A stretch of 60,479 nt of DNA, from positions 1-60,479 of the IMG/VR virus record IMGVR_UViG_3300048548_000184; one strand, written 5' to 3'. The notes beneath the pieces are model-generated. The model had not been told where the DNA came from. It did not search any database and saw only the letters and a list, made by a program, of their open reading frames with translations. Below are positions 37,143 through 45,703 of the stretch, piece after piece. Within the stretch, counting starts at the first letter, position 1, and each line of letters opens with the position of its first letter. Position numbers and translations under genes: made by a program. The stretch is from a virus.

Positions 37143-37374
37143 GATGCCTACATACACAATGGTAAACGTGTCTACAAGTGAAGAAAAAGAAATGATTTTA
37201 TCTCTAGCAGAGCGTGAGGAGTTTTTGTCTAATGGTGAGTGGAAACAAAAGCTGATTACTCCTAAGTTTATTTCTCAGCATGGTTCTACTCACAACAAGG
37301 CAGGTGATGGTTGGAAAGATGTTCTTCGAAAAGTTAAATCTGGTTCTGGTAAAGATAGTAAGATAGACGTATAA
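37141..37374 (+). CDS. FmdB-like small phage protein without cysteines
   Basis: The 77-residue protein begins MPTYTMVNVSTSEEKEMILS, like the FmdB-type zinc-ribbon proteins of phages, and ends LRKVKSGSGKDSKIDV. The cysteines that hold zinc in FmdB proteins are absent, as in many marine phage copies. There are two in-frame ATGs (37141 and 37144). It precedes phoH directly. Function unknown. Confidence 0.65.
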   Translation: MMPTYTMVNVSTSEEKEMILSLAEREEFLSNGEWKQKLITPKFISQHGSTHNKAGDGWKDVLRKVKSGSGKDSKIDV

Positions 37375-37375
37375 T

Positions 37376-38071
37376 ATGACAAAACGTGTGAAGAGTTTGA
37401 ACAACTCTATGACTGTTAGATTGGCTGATCTATTACAACATGATCCGTTGACAGCAACTCAAGAAGCTGCTTATTCGGCATGGGATGACGGTGACAACTT
37501 AGTCCTTACAGGATCTGCAGGTACAGGCAAAACCTTTATGGCATTGTATCTTGCATTAGAAGATGTTTTAGAAGCACAGGAATATGATAGATTAGTTATC
37601 GTAAGATCTATGGTTCCAACAAGAGATATGGGCTTCTTGCCCGGTACTAAAGAAGAGAAAGAAGATGCTTTCACCTCTCCATATAGAAATATATGCCATG
37701 AGCTATTTGGAGATAAGGCATCGTATAATAAAATGATAACTTCTGGTCAAATCTCTTTTGACTCAACTTCATTTATTAGAGGCACGACATATGACAATAG
37801 TATAATAGTTGTCGATGAGATGCAGAATTTAAATTTTCACGAGTTAGATTCTGTGATCACACGTGTGGGTAAACACAGTAAGATTATTTTCTGCGGTGAT
37901 TATAAGCAGAGTGATTTTAAGTTTGATGATGAAAAGAATGGTATTATGAAGTTTCTACAAATTGTAGAACAGTTACGCAACTTTACTATAGTAAACTTTG
38001 GATGGGAAGATATTGTGCGTTCTGATTTTGTGAGAGATTATATAATGACAAAAGAAATGCTAGGATACTAA
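37376..38071 (+). CDS. phoH: PhoH-like ATPase
   Basis: The 231-residue protein has LTATQEAAYSAW, Walker A LTGSAGTGKTFMALYLA (about residue 45), IVRSMVPTRDMGFLPGTKEE, Walker B SIIVVDEMQNLNFHEL and the sensor IIFCGDYKQSDF. PhoH is a cytoplasmic ATPase and helicase-like protein; it belongs to the phosphate-starvation regulon in E. coli and is very common in marine phages. Its role in infection is not settled. The length is typical of phage PhoH. Confidence 0.95.
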   Translation: MTKRVKSLNNSMTVRLADLLQHDPLTATQEAAYSAWDDGDNLVLTGSAGTGKTFMALYLALEDVLEAQEYDRLVIVRSMVPTRDMGFLPGTKEEKEDAFTSPYRNICHELFGDKASYNKMITSGQISFDSTSFIRGTTYDNSIIVVDEMQNLNFHELDSVITRVGKHSKIIFCGDYKQSDFKFDDEKNGIMKFLQIVEQLRNFTIVNFGWEDIVRSDFVRDYIMTKEMLGY

Positions 38072-38082
38072 GAGAGGTTAAA

Positions 38083-38268
38083 ATGGCAAAATATTCTAGG
38101 TACGATCCACGCAACAAGAAACGTGGTAATAATAAAATCAAGTCTCAAACAAAAGACTTACGAATACGTGAGGTTTCAGGTAATGAAAATAAACAGATGC
38201 TAAATGAAGTAATGTTTGACGATGAGTATGATCATGACGAACTTGACAACCAACAACTCCAAGGATAA
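38083..38268 (+). CDS. small conserved phage protein
   Basis: The 61-residue protein begins MAKYSRYDPRNKKRGNNKIK and ends in an acidic tail (MFDDEYDHDELDNQQLQG). The basic-then-acidic layout and the SRYDPRNKK start are shared by small proteins after phoH in marine T4-like phages. No function is known. Its acidic tail overlaps the next gene by about 35 bases. Confidence 0.65.
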   Translation: MAKYSRYDPRNKKRGNNKIKSQTKDLRIREVSGNENKQMLNEVMFDDEYDHDELDNQQLQG

Positions 38269-38809
38269 TTTACCAAGCCATATACACGTTGTTTCTGTAG
38301 AAGATCATTCCTATTGGAAACCATTATTACTTGAATCTATTAATAGTATGATAACTAAAAACAATATTCAAGTCAATGAGAAGGGATATTATTACGATTT
38401 TAATATTCCGAAAGTGCATAGAGATTATGGTAAGTTGATGGACAATATACTTTTGTCTTATGTTGAAGATACTTTGTGTGATAATTATGGGCTTAAAAGA
38501 GAAGGCACTGACACATATTGGTTTCAGCAATACTTTCAAGGATCTGATTTTGGTTGGCATCAACATTCAGGGCATTGGGCGATGGTTTATTATGTTGAAT
38601 TGCCTGAAATGACAGAGGCAACTGAGTTCTTAAACTACGGTCAATTCAATGTTAAAGAAGGCGACATTATATTTTTCCCAACATTTTTAGTTCATAGATC
38701 TCCAAGTATTAAAAGTAATCAAAGAAAAACCGTGATAGCAAGTAATCTAGACTTTACTGTGGATAGAGAAAGAATAAATTATTATGGCATCGAATATTTT
38801 AAACATTGA
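38234..38809 (+). CDS. 2OG-Fe(II) oxygenase family protein
   Basis: The 191-residue protein has FGWHQHSGHWAMVYYVELPE near residue 104 with the HxH-type metal site. GDIIFFPTFLVHRSP near 148 has the distal histidine, and NQRKTVIASNLDF has a basic residue for 2-oxoglutarate. This pattern fits the phage 2OG-Fe(II) hydroxylases (TIGR02466-like). The substrate is unknown; the gene heads the glycan island, so a sugar or protein side chain is likely. I use ATG 38234. Confidence 0.7.
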   Translation: MTNLTTNNSKDNLPSHIHVVSVEDHSYWKPLLLESINSMITKNNIQVNEKGYYYDFNIPKVHRDYGKLMDNILLSYVEDTLCDNYGLKREGTDTYWFQQYFQGSDFGWHQHSGHWAMVYYVELPEMTEATEFLNYGQFNVKEGDIIFFPTFLVHRSPSIKSNQRKTVIASNLDFTVDRERINYYGIEYFKH

Positions 38810-39389
38810 CGATCATTACTTACAATGGCCTAAGGATAGTTGGGGTGGCACAGATCTAAACAATCCTGATATGGTCAATCCTTGGTTAGAGATACAAGAC
38901 ATTGTAAATCCTAAAAAAGTTATTGAGATTGGTATGTTTGCAGGGCACTCATCTTTATTGATGATGAATGTGTTTAAGAACCTAGAGACTTTAGAGAGTT
39001 ATGATCCTAGTGAAGTATCTAAACATAATTATAGACAAATTAAGAAATATTATCCTCAACATACATTTTATCAAGAGCCTATCTGGAATAATGAACACAG
39101 ACATACTGATATCGATTTAATATTTGTGGATGGAGATCATACAGCACCTGCACCTGAAAAAGATCTAGGATCTTGTATGAAAATAAAGCCAAGATACATT
39201 CTTGCTGATAACATAGAGCATCTTGGAGTTCGTGATCCAACAAAGAGAAAGTTTAAATTATGGGATGTTAAGTATGATCCTAAGTATTGGTTTTATACTA
39301 ATGTTAAATATAGTAGAGTTACTAAACGCACACTGAAATCCCCCGGAATTATGGGGCTATTTAAAATGGAAGGCACTTATGACAATTGA
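38784..39389 (+). CDS. class I SAM methyltransferase (Methyltransf_24-like)
   Basis: The 201-residue protein has KVIEIGMFAGHSSLLMMNVF near residue 45, the SAM-binding E-x-G-x-x-x-G loop, and DLIFVDGDHTAPAPEKDLGS near residue 111. Such enzymes methylate hydroxyls of sugars or small molecules. It overlaps the oxygenase gene by 26 bases and belongs to the glycan island. Confidence 0.8.
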   Translation: MASNILNIDDHYLQWPKDSWGGTDLNNPDMVNPWLEIQDIVNPKKVIEIGMFAGHSSLLMMNVFKNLETLESYDPSEVSKHNYRQIKKYYPQHTFYQEPIWNNEHRHTDIDLIFVDGDHTAPAPEKDLGSCMKIKPRYILADNIEHLGVRDPTKRKFKLWDVKYDPKYWFYTNVKYSRVTKRTLKSPGIMGLFKMEGTYDN

Positions 39390-39627
39390 AATGATTTTGA
39401 ATCTTAGATACCAATGGGAATCTATGGTATCGTTTAGAAGAAGTTACGATTTACCTAGCTATGAGGGCAATATACATAACTTAAAGGACTTTATTAAAAA
39501 CGGACATAAGTCTAATAGATTTAGAAAAAACTTTAACGAAGCCATGCGATTAGCGAAAGAGATTGTTGAATATTATGAGCGACCTGTGGCATCATTGGAT
39601 AAAAAGCTGGCGAGACAATCACGGTAA
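39379..39627 (+). CDS. hypothetical protein
   Basis: The 82-residue basic helical protein contains YQWESMVSFRRSYDLPSYEG and SNRFRKNFNEAMRLAKEIVE. It has no recognisable domain. It overlaps the methyltransferase end by 11 bases and the next gene start by about 50 bases. Function unknown. Confidence 0.6.
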   Translation: MTIEMILNLRYQWESMVSFRRSYDLPSYEGNIHNLKDFIKNGHKSNRFRKNFNEAMRLAKEIVEYYERPVASLDKKLARQSR

Positions 39628-40396
39628 AGATACTATCAGATGGAAAACAACTGTAGGTATTGGCGACAGTATGTATGGTCTTAACATTGCTTATATGAGA
39701 GCATTTGCTAATCAAAAACCAACAAAGTTTCAACTACATTTTTTTCATCCAAAAGACTATGTACATCACTATGAAGACCCTGAAGCAGTTGCGGCTAGAG
39801 TCGAATATATTCGTGACAGGTATATGTGGAAAGATATTGTAGATGTTGAATACGTTTATGATAGCACTGACACAGTATTATATAAGCAGTTTTATCAAGG
39901 CGTCACTAGACGCAAGCACTCTGAACTATATCGATATTGGGCATTAGATCCTACATTATCCACTAATTCGCAGAATAGAAAAATAGTTTTGTGGAGACCT
40001 ACTAATAATATGCAACAGCAAATTGCTAATGATAAATATATACTTTTAGATTGGGAGTGGCAAAGGCTTATTGACAGGTTAGAAGATTTTGGATATAATG
40101 TGACAGAGATTGACTATAGAACTCCTATAAGAGAAGCGTTATATCATATAAGAACTTGTGAGTGTTGTTTGTCGTATGAGGGGATGTGGCATTATATTAG
40201 TAAGAACCTTTTTAAGCCTCATATAGTGATAGGCACTTCTAATATTTCTAAGTGGCATACTCCTGCTGCAGTATTAACAGATAAAGGGTTCTATATAGAT
40301 AGAGATCTTAAAAAGATTGATTATATGATAGAGTCCGCAACAGAGAACGCAGAAAACTATAAAAAATTATTTTTTAAATTTGTGAACGGGTGGTAG
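39575..40396 (+). CDS. glycosyltransferase-like protein (GT9/GT-B-like end)
   Basis: The 273-residue protein has a DTIRWKTTVGIGDSMYGLNI start and KIVLWRPTNNMQQQ near the middle. The end has CECCLSYEGMWHYISKNLFK followed by PHIVIGTS, which resembles the sugar-nucleotide-binding end of heptosyltransferase-type (GT9) enzymes, where a conserved acidic residue precedes the W/H-x-A helix. It is a weak resemblance. Its place among glycosyltransferases supports a sugar-transfer role. I use ATG 39575. Confidence 0.5.
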   Translation: MSDLWHHWIKSWRDNHGKDTIRWKTTVGIGDSMYGLNIAYMRAFANQKPTKFQLHFFHPKDYVHHYEDPEAVAARVEYIRDRYMWKDIVDVEYVYDSTDTVLYKQFYQGVTRRKHSELYRYWALDPTLSTNSQNRKIVLWRPTNNMQQQIANDKYILLDWEWQRLIDRLEDFGYNVTEIDYRTPIREALYHIRTCECCLSYEGMWHYISKNLFKPHIVIGTSNISKWHTPAAVLTDKGFYIDRDLKKIDYMIESATENAENYKKLFFKFVNGW

Positions 40397-40397
40397 T

Positions 40398-41357
40398 ATG
40401 CAAATAGACAGAGCCGTTATCGAAATACAAGGTGGGTGTAACTACACTTGTCAAATGTGTCCACAGACTAATCCTGATGGCACTACAGGCGCACGTGGTA
40501 AAAACTGGATGAAGAAGATGCCATTGGCAGAGTTCGAAAGATATGTTGCTGAGTGTGCAGAAGCAGGACTGAATGTTGTAAATCTTGATGGATCTGGCGA
40601 GGCTACAATCTCTATGGATCTGCCAAAGTATATTGAGGTGGTTAAGAAGTATGGAGCACAGGCTGTAATCTTCTCGAATGGATATCGTATGAACGGTAAC
40701 TTCATGAAAGAATGCGTAGATGCAGGATTAGATTTCTTTAGGTTTAGTATTGTAGGGTACAACTATGATAAATATAAAGAGTGGATGAACAGTGAGCATT
40801 TCTACAGAGTAATATCTAACCTTCACGAAATGAAACGTTACGTTGTTAGTTCTAAATCGAAATGTGTTGTTGCAACATATCACCTAATACTTGATAATGA
40901 TAACATTGATCATGAAGTTGAAGAGTATAAGAAGATCGTGAAGTCTGCTAATGTTCAGACAGAGATTTGGAAGATGCATAATTGGAGTGGTGTGTATGAT
41001 CCTGAGTATGATAGAATTGGTGAAAAGAAAACTTGTGGTAGACCCTTTTCCCCTGATATTGTTATTAGGGCTGGAGGTCTTGGTAGTAGCACTGGCGCTA
41101 TTCATCCTTGCTGTCAAGTACTAGGAAGAGATGATGAGGCAGTGTTAGGACACGGTTCACTCAACACGCTTGAAGAGATTTGGTATGGAGATGAATATAA
41201 TACGCTGAGAAAGCAACATGAAACAGGAGACTATCCTGACTTTTGCAAGAGTTGTGACTTCTTGATTGACGATCCTGAAGTTTTAGTGTATACTAATCAT
41301 GGACGTGAAAACTATAAAATGTATGGAACAAAGTTTAACTTGGATGATTACAGATGA
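40398..41357 (+). CDS. radical SAM/SPASM enzyme
   Basis: The 319-residue protein has AVIEIQGGCNYTCQMCPQ, the CxxxCxxC iron-sulfur site. NLDGSGEATISMDLPKYIEV corresponds to the SAM-contact strand, and a cysteine-rich C-terminal SPASM region (KKTCGRPFSP, HPCCQVLGR, DFCKSCDFL) would hold auxiliary clusters. SPASM enzymes modify peptides or carry out dehydrogenation and epimerisation of sugars. In this cluster a sugar or a peptide linked to the glycan is the likely substrate, but none can be named. Confidence 0.88.
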   Translation: MQIDRAVIEIQGGCNYTCQMCPQTNPDGTTGARGKNWMKKMPLAEFERYVAECAEAGLNVVNLDGSGEATISMDLPKYIEVVKKYGAQAVIFSNGYRMNGNFMKECVDAGLDFFRFSIVGYNYDKYKEWMNSEHFYRVISNLHEMKRYVVSSKSKCVVATYHLILDNDNIDHEVEEYKKIVKSANVQTEIWKMHNWSGVYDPEYDRIGEKKTCGRPFSPDIVIRAGGLGSSTGAIHPCCQVLGRDDEAVLGHGSLNTLEEIWYGDEYNTLRKQHETGDYPDFCKSCDFLIDDPEVLVYTNHGRENYKMYGTKFNLDDYR

Positions 41358-41821
41358 TAGAAGATCCTCTATACTTACCTAAAGACACTAAGGTGTTTAT
41401 CATATGTAACCCATATGATAATAACCACATGAGTAAAAAGATTGAGCTTGAGCATAACATAATGCGTTATGGATACGAGACAAATATTCAATACTACGTT
41501 AAAGCTAAAGATATTAGAGACCAAACTTTGGGATTTACTTTACCTTTATCTTCCGCAAAGATTGGGGATGATGGTGTATATCAATGGTATACTTTATATT
41601 CAGTTTTAATAAAAGCTAGAATTCTTAGAAAAAAATACATAATCACTTTCGCAAACTTTAGTAGATTTGATAATGATATCAGAAGGACATCCTCACACAT
41701 TCAGCTTCATGAGGGGAAAAGACTTTTGCTAGATCATAAATCCTCTCAGTTTATAATAGACAATATTCATAATATTATTAATAAGTATTCTACAGTAGAG
41801 AATTATATAGCGAATGAGTAA
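41354..41821 (+). CDS. hypothetical protein of the glycan island
   Basis: The 155-residue protein has KVFIICNPYDNNHMSKKIEL and a basic middle part (LYSVLIKARILRKKYIITFA). The first strand may be a nucleotide-binding beta strand, but no DxD or other glycosyltransferase motif is clear. It overlaps the radical SAM gene by four bases and the next gene by eight. Function unknown. Confidence 0.6.
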   Translation: MIEDPLYLPKDTKVFIICNPYDNNHMSKKIELEHNIMRYGYETNIQYYVKAKDIRDQTLGFTLPLSSAKIGDDGVYQWYTLYSVLIKARILRKKYIITFANFSRFDNDIRRTSSHIQLHEGKRLLLDHKSSQFIIDNIHNIINKYSTVENYIANE

Positions 41822-42464
41822 CACCCCACCTGTTTATATGATTGCAATAGAAGAACATCCTGTTTCAATCATGTATGTAAGAGAGGTCTTGCCTTCTTGG
41901 AAAAAGTTTGGAGTAAAAATAAATTATTCTAAAGCAACTACCCCAAAAGATTTAGCATATAGAAATAATTTAACTTTTACTATAAAAAAAATGGGTAGAG
42001 AGAAAAGAGAATTTACTTCTACAGAAAAGGCTGTTTGGTATAGTCATTTTGATTTGTGGTGTAAATGTGTGAATGAAGGTCCACTTATTATTGTAGAGCA
42101 CGATTCTATGCTGAGAAAACCTTTACCAAATCTTTCAAAAGAAGGGTATAAATTTTTATCTTATGTACAACCAGATGAAGGTGAAAAATACCTCCTAGCA
42201 ACGGGTTCAGGATACTATATTACTCCACCTGTAGCAGAGAGATTGATTGCAAGAGCAGTTTGCAAGCCAGTAGACAGAAATAGTGATGGTCATATAAGTT
42301 CAGTTTTGAATTTTAATAAACAAAGAAAAATGTACGATTATCTCTACATAGAACAGATTAATTTTGATGGTCTAAATACCATAGATCACCGCACTACAAA
42401 AAGAAATTATATAGGTTTAGATTATGAAAACATTGATTTATCAAGTATACACAGGCAAACGTAA
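41814..42464 (+). CDS. GT25-like glycosyltransferase
   Basis: The 216-residue protein begins TPPVYMIAIEEHPVSIMYVR and has STEKAVWYSHFDLWCKCVNE, then GPLIIVEHDSMLRK. The SH-x-x-x-W helix before a strand ending in an acidic pair is the core of the LPS glycosyltransferase family 25; EHD replaces the usual EDD. A GSGYYITPPVAERLIARA segment fits the second half. It would add a sugar, often galactose, to a surface glycan. Two more GT25-like genes occur at 47967 and 48806. Confidence 0.7.
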   Translation: MSNTPPVYMIAIEEHPVSIMYVREVLPSWKKFGVKINYSKATTPKDLAYRNNLTFTIKKMGREKREFTSTEKAVWYSHFDLWCKCVNEGPLIIVEHDSMLRKPLPNLSKEGYKFLSYVQPDEGEKYLLATGSGYYITPPVAERLIARAVCKPVDRNSDGHISSVLNFNKQRKMYDYLYIEQINFDGLNTIDHRTTKRNYIGLDYENIDLSSIHRQT

Positions 42465-43224
42465 AAAGCTTTACGACTTTTGTACTGCGTCAGTTAAAGC
42501 ATACGCAGAAAGAATAGGCGCTGATTATATTGTTCAGAGACAGCCTATTCTTATGATAAAGCCCGATATATTTCAAACAAATAGATCAAACGAATCCTAC
42601 GGTAAGTATGGTGGGTTTCTTCCTATATATGAAAAAGAAAATGCCTTTGCATATTTCAGGTCATATGATAAGATTGCTTTGATTGATGGTGACATTTACA
42701 TAAGAGAAACCGCACCAAATATCTTTGACGAAATCAGCAATGATCATGACTTCGCAGGTGTTATTGAACGTGAGATGCCTCTTAATAATCAATACATGGC
42801 AAAGATTGCAAACTACTCACGTATGCAATATCAGACAATCAAAAATGTTGATTGGAAGTGGAATAAGCATGGTGCTGAGTTCTTTAACATGGGCATGATG
42901 CTCATGAATAAGTCTATGGGTAAATACTTAAACGGAGAGACCCCTGCACAGTTTTTAAGGAGACCTAGATTCAAACCATTCATTGATGGACTTGGTGCAT
43001 GGAAGTGGTCTACAGATCAAACTCTTCTTAACACTTGGGTTAGGGAAGAGAAGATGCGATTAAAACATCTTGATTGGAAGTGGAATGGTCTGTATAATGC
43101 GGTTCCTAATGAAAAACTTCATGAGGCACACTTCATCCATTTCTTTCATAAAACTGTTTTGCCAATGGAAGGTGAAAATATTGAAGAGCTTGCCAAGCTA
43201 GTAGATATAAAGGATATGCGATGA
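42424..43224 (+). CDS. GT8-like (GT-A fold) glycosyltransferase
   Basis: The 266-residue protein begins KTLIYQVYTGKRKKLYDF and has YDKIALIDGDIYIRETAPNI near residue 80 with the D-x-D metal motif. HGAEFFNMGMMLMNKS and STDQTLLNTWV then follow, all hallmarks of GT8-type enzymes. HFIHFFHK near the end may give the third metal ligand. Its first 40 residues closely match those of the protein at 45704, so the two are paralogues. It starts 41 bases inside the preceding gene. Confidence 0.78.
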   Translation: MKTLIYQVYTGKRKKLYDFCTASVKAYAERIGADYIVQRQPILMIKPDIFQTNRSNESYGKYGGFLPIYEKENAFAYFRSYDKIALIDGDIYIRETAPNIFDEISNDHDFAGVIEREMPLNNQYMAKIANYSRMQYQTIKNVDWKWNKHGAEFFNMGMMLMNKSMGKYLNGETPAQFLRRPRFKPFIDGLGAWKWSTDQTLLNTWVREEKMRLKHLDWKWNGLYNAVPNEKLHEAHFIHFFHKTVLPMEGENIEELAKLVDIKDMR

Positions 43225-43850
43225 GATTTTTAGAAATAGCAGGTTCTAAGCAGCGTGGATTAAATTGGGATGCTGTACGTGATGTGAAGATGCCGGGAGT
43301 TATGGTCTATGACATGACAGACCTTCCTATGAGAGGCGTGAAGGATAAAACCTATGGTGGAGTGTATAATGAACATTTCATAGAACATCTCACAAAAGAT
43401 CAAGGCATAAACTTTCTAAAAGAAATGCTACGTGTGATGAAACCTTTTGGAACTATTAGAACAGTTTGGCCTCCTATGGATTTTGTAGAGTGGTTACGAC
43501 AAGATAACGATTTAGATGATCACCCTTGGGTCAAACATTACTACCAATTTTATGTGGTAAAACATAAGTTTGCTCCTAAAGGCACAGAGTTTATGCGTAT
43601 GCAAGATCAGTGCGCTGAAGGTATTATGTGGCAGGGCGGTGAGCACAAATATATTTGGCGTAAGCAAGAACTTATTGATACTATGAAAGAAATAGGTTAT
43701 ATTAATGTAAGAGAAAAAAAATATCAAGAAAGTGGATTATCTGCATTTAAAAACATTGATACCGAAGGTGATATTAGAGCATTCCATTCTGCAGTTATAG
43801 AGGCACAATCCCCTGCAGAACAGAAAAGCCAAATGGAGCTAGACTTATGA
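43221..43850 (+). CDS. SAM methyltransferase-like protein (Methyltransf_11-like)
   Basis: The 209-residue protein has VYNEHFIEHLTKDQGINFLK and EMLRVMKPFGTIRTVWP, matching the post-motif-II region of type 11 methyltransferases (EHxxEH, then LkPGG). The glycine-rich SAM loop is degenerate, since the protein starts at about the second strand. It may methylate a sugar or act as a truncated, non-catalytic relative. It is embedded in the glycosyltransferase run with four-base overlaps. Confidence 0.65.
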   Translation: MRFLEIAGSKQRGLNWDAVRDVKMPGVMVYDMTDLPMRGVKDKTYGGVYNEHFIEHLTKDQGINFLKEMLRVMKPFGTIRTVWPPMDFVEWLRQDNDLDDHPWVKHYYQFYVVKHKFAPKGTEFMRMQDQCAEGIMWQGGEHKYIWRKQELIDTMKEIGYINVREKKYQESGLSAFKNIDTEGDIRAFHSAVIEAQSPAEQKSQMELDL

Positions 43851-44518
43851 AAAATATTATCCTACAACACTTTGATGGAGAGTTAAGAGAACTTGACAAA
43901 TTATCTATTGCTAATATTCAGGAATATGCTAGACTAGTAAATGCCGATTATAAACTAATCACGGGTAAGCCTTTTCGAAAGCATCTTACATCACCCTGTC
44001 AAAAGGTTCATATGCTTCATGAAGAGTTTGACGATTATGATGACGTACTAATGCTTGACATAGATATGTTTACTCCAAAAGGAATGAAAACTAATGTTTT
44101 TAAAGAGGTGGGTGTAGGTCTTTATGAGGATGTGCAAAAAAGATTGCACCGACAAATAGCTCAAGTGTATCCATTACAGGCTAGTGCAATTTATCCTTAT
44201 TGGGGCGGGGCTATCTATAAGCTTTCTAAAAAAATGAGAATACAACTTAGATCAGGGTTAGGTGGTAATGAAACATGGATGAACAACTATAACAAATTAT
44301 ATCATTTTGAAGATGAGGGTATAATGCACACCTTATCTATGAAGTCAAATTTCAGACCCAGAGAACCTTATCTTAACAAAAAATGGTGCCAGTGTAGTTT
44401 TCTTCCCAATCCAGAAAACGCTGGGTTTATTCATATCAGAACCAAGATTACTCCTAATGGACCAAAGAGAGAGAAAATAGAAAACTATCAATATCTAATT
44501 GATCAAGATATACTGTAA
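43847..44518 (+). CDS. GT8-like glycosyltransferase
   Basis: The 223-residue protein begins KNIILQHFDGELRELDKLSI and has EYARLVNADYKLITGKPF and DDYDDVLMLDIDMFTPKG with the D-x-D motif. YPYWGGAIYKLSKKM and an EDEGIMHTL segment follow, as in GT-A-fold enzymes. Shared N-terminal features (the EYA...NADY segment) tie it to the other two GT8-like proteins of the island. The donor and acceptor are unknown. Confidence 0.7.
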   Translation: MKNIILQHFDGELRELDKLSIANIQEYARLVNADYKLITGKPFRKHLTSPCQKVHMLHEEFDDYDDVLMLDIDMFTPKGMKTNVFKEVGVGLYEDVQKRLHRQIAQVYPLQASAIYPYWGGAIYKLSKKMRIQLRSGLGGNETWMNNYNKLYHFEDEGIMHTLSMKSNFRPREPYLNKKWCQCSFLPNPENAGFIHIRTKITPNGPKREKIENYQYLIDQDIL

Positions 44519-44529
44519 AGGATAAGATT

Positions 44530-45702
44530 GTGGAAACAGTAAACCCAAACAATTTAATAACGCATAGAAGATTTGATGTGATTGTAAAGTATCTTTATGC
44601 CTCTAATTTATCTAGCAAATACTTTAAAAATCTATACAAAGAACATCTTAGAGTTTGGAATGGGTTTTATGAAGGCACCCCAAGAAAAAGTGGATTTGAA
44701 GATTTTGATGATGCATTTAAATCAATAATTAATAATACAGTCGAGGAACCAGTTCCAGTAAATAGTGATGGAGATATAGTAAATGGTTCTCATAGGTTAG
44801 CAGCAGCACTACATCTGCAAAGACCTATCAATATTAGAGATTTAACACCCAAAGAAAATCCACGTATTGAAAGCAATTACGAATTTTTTATTGAAAGAAA
44901 TGGTGGAATGCCGAAACATATGTTACAAAGGACAGCATTAGAGTACGTTAAACTTAAATCTAATTCGCACATCGTTTGTCTATTTCCTATTTGTTTTGAT
45001 CGTATGAAAGATGTTATGAATGTAATCAACAAACATTCTAATTTGTTTTATCATTCAGATACAACCTTAAATAGTGAAGGTCAACTTAATCTAATGAAAG
45101 AAATATATCTTACTGATGGTTGGGCAAACGAAGAAGGAATAAGAAGAAAAGGCAATCAGTGCTTTATGGGGCGTAATAATGTTAGATTTCTAGTAATAGA
45201 TGGAAAAGATCTTGCAACCGTAAAAGACATGAAAAATAAGATTAGAGCATTATTTAATGTTGGCAACCATTGTGTTCATATTACTGATACGCATGAAGAA
45301 GCAATTAGAGTAGCCAAAACAGTATTCAACGATAATAGTATCCACTTTCTCAATAATAGAAAAAACGTTTCATTTCCAAACTATGTAAAACTTTTAAAAG
45401 CCTCAAAGCCAAGTGATAATACAGTTATTACTGGATCAAGTGTTTTATCATTATATGGTTTAAGAGATTGCAAAGATCTAGATATTATTGATTATGATAA
45501 TGTATTGACAGACACTCACAATCAGTATTTAGAAAAATTCTATAAAATAACTTTAGATGATATTGTTAATAATCCTCGCAATCATTTATATTATAATGGA
45601 CACAAATATGTTTCTTTAAATGTGATAAAGAATATGAAGGAAACGAGAAATGAATCAAAGGATGTAACAGATCTACAACTAATAGAAAAGATAAGTTCTT
45701 AA
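44530..45702 (+). CDS. ParB-like N-domain fused to a nucleotidyltransferase-like C-domain
   Basis: The 390-residue protein has EPVPVNSDGDIVNGSHRLAA near residue 75. DGxxxxGxHRLAAA is the phosphate-binding signature of the ParB/sulfiredoxin fold. The C-terminal part has TVITGSSVLSLYGLRDCKD followed by LDIIDYD near residue 300, which looks like the GS...D-x-D of polymerase-beta-type nucleotidyltransferases. Both assignments rest on short motifs. The GTG start at 44530 has AAGGA eight bases upstream. The role is unknown; it may add a nucleotide or sugar-phosphate to the glycan. Confidence 0.5.
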   Translation: METVNPNNLITHRRFDVIVKYLYASNLSSKYFKNLYKEHLRVWNGFYEGTPRKSGFEDFDDAFKSIINNTVEEPVPVNSDGDIVNGSHRLAAALHLQRPINIRDLTPKENPRIESNYEFFIERNGGMPKHMLQRTALEYVKLKSNSHIVCLFPICFDRMKDVMNVINKHSNLFYHSDTTLNSEGQLNLMKEIYLTDGWANEEGIRRKGNQCFMGRNNVRFLVIDGKDLATVKDMKNKIRALFNVGNHCVHITDTHEEAIRVAKTVFNDNSIHFLNNRKNVSFPNYVKLLKASKPSDNTVITGSSVLSLYGLRDCKDLDIIDYDNVLTDTHNQYLEKFYKITLDDIVNNPRNHLYYNGHKYVSLNVIKNMKETRNESKDVTDLQLIEKISS

Positions 45703-45703
45703 A

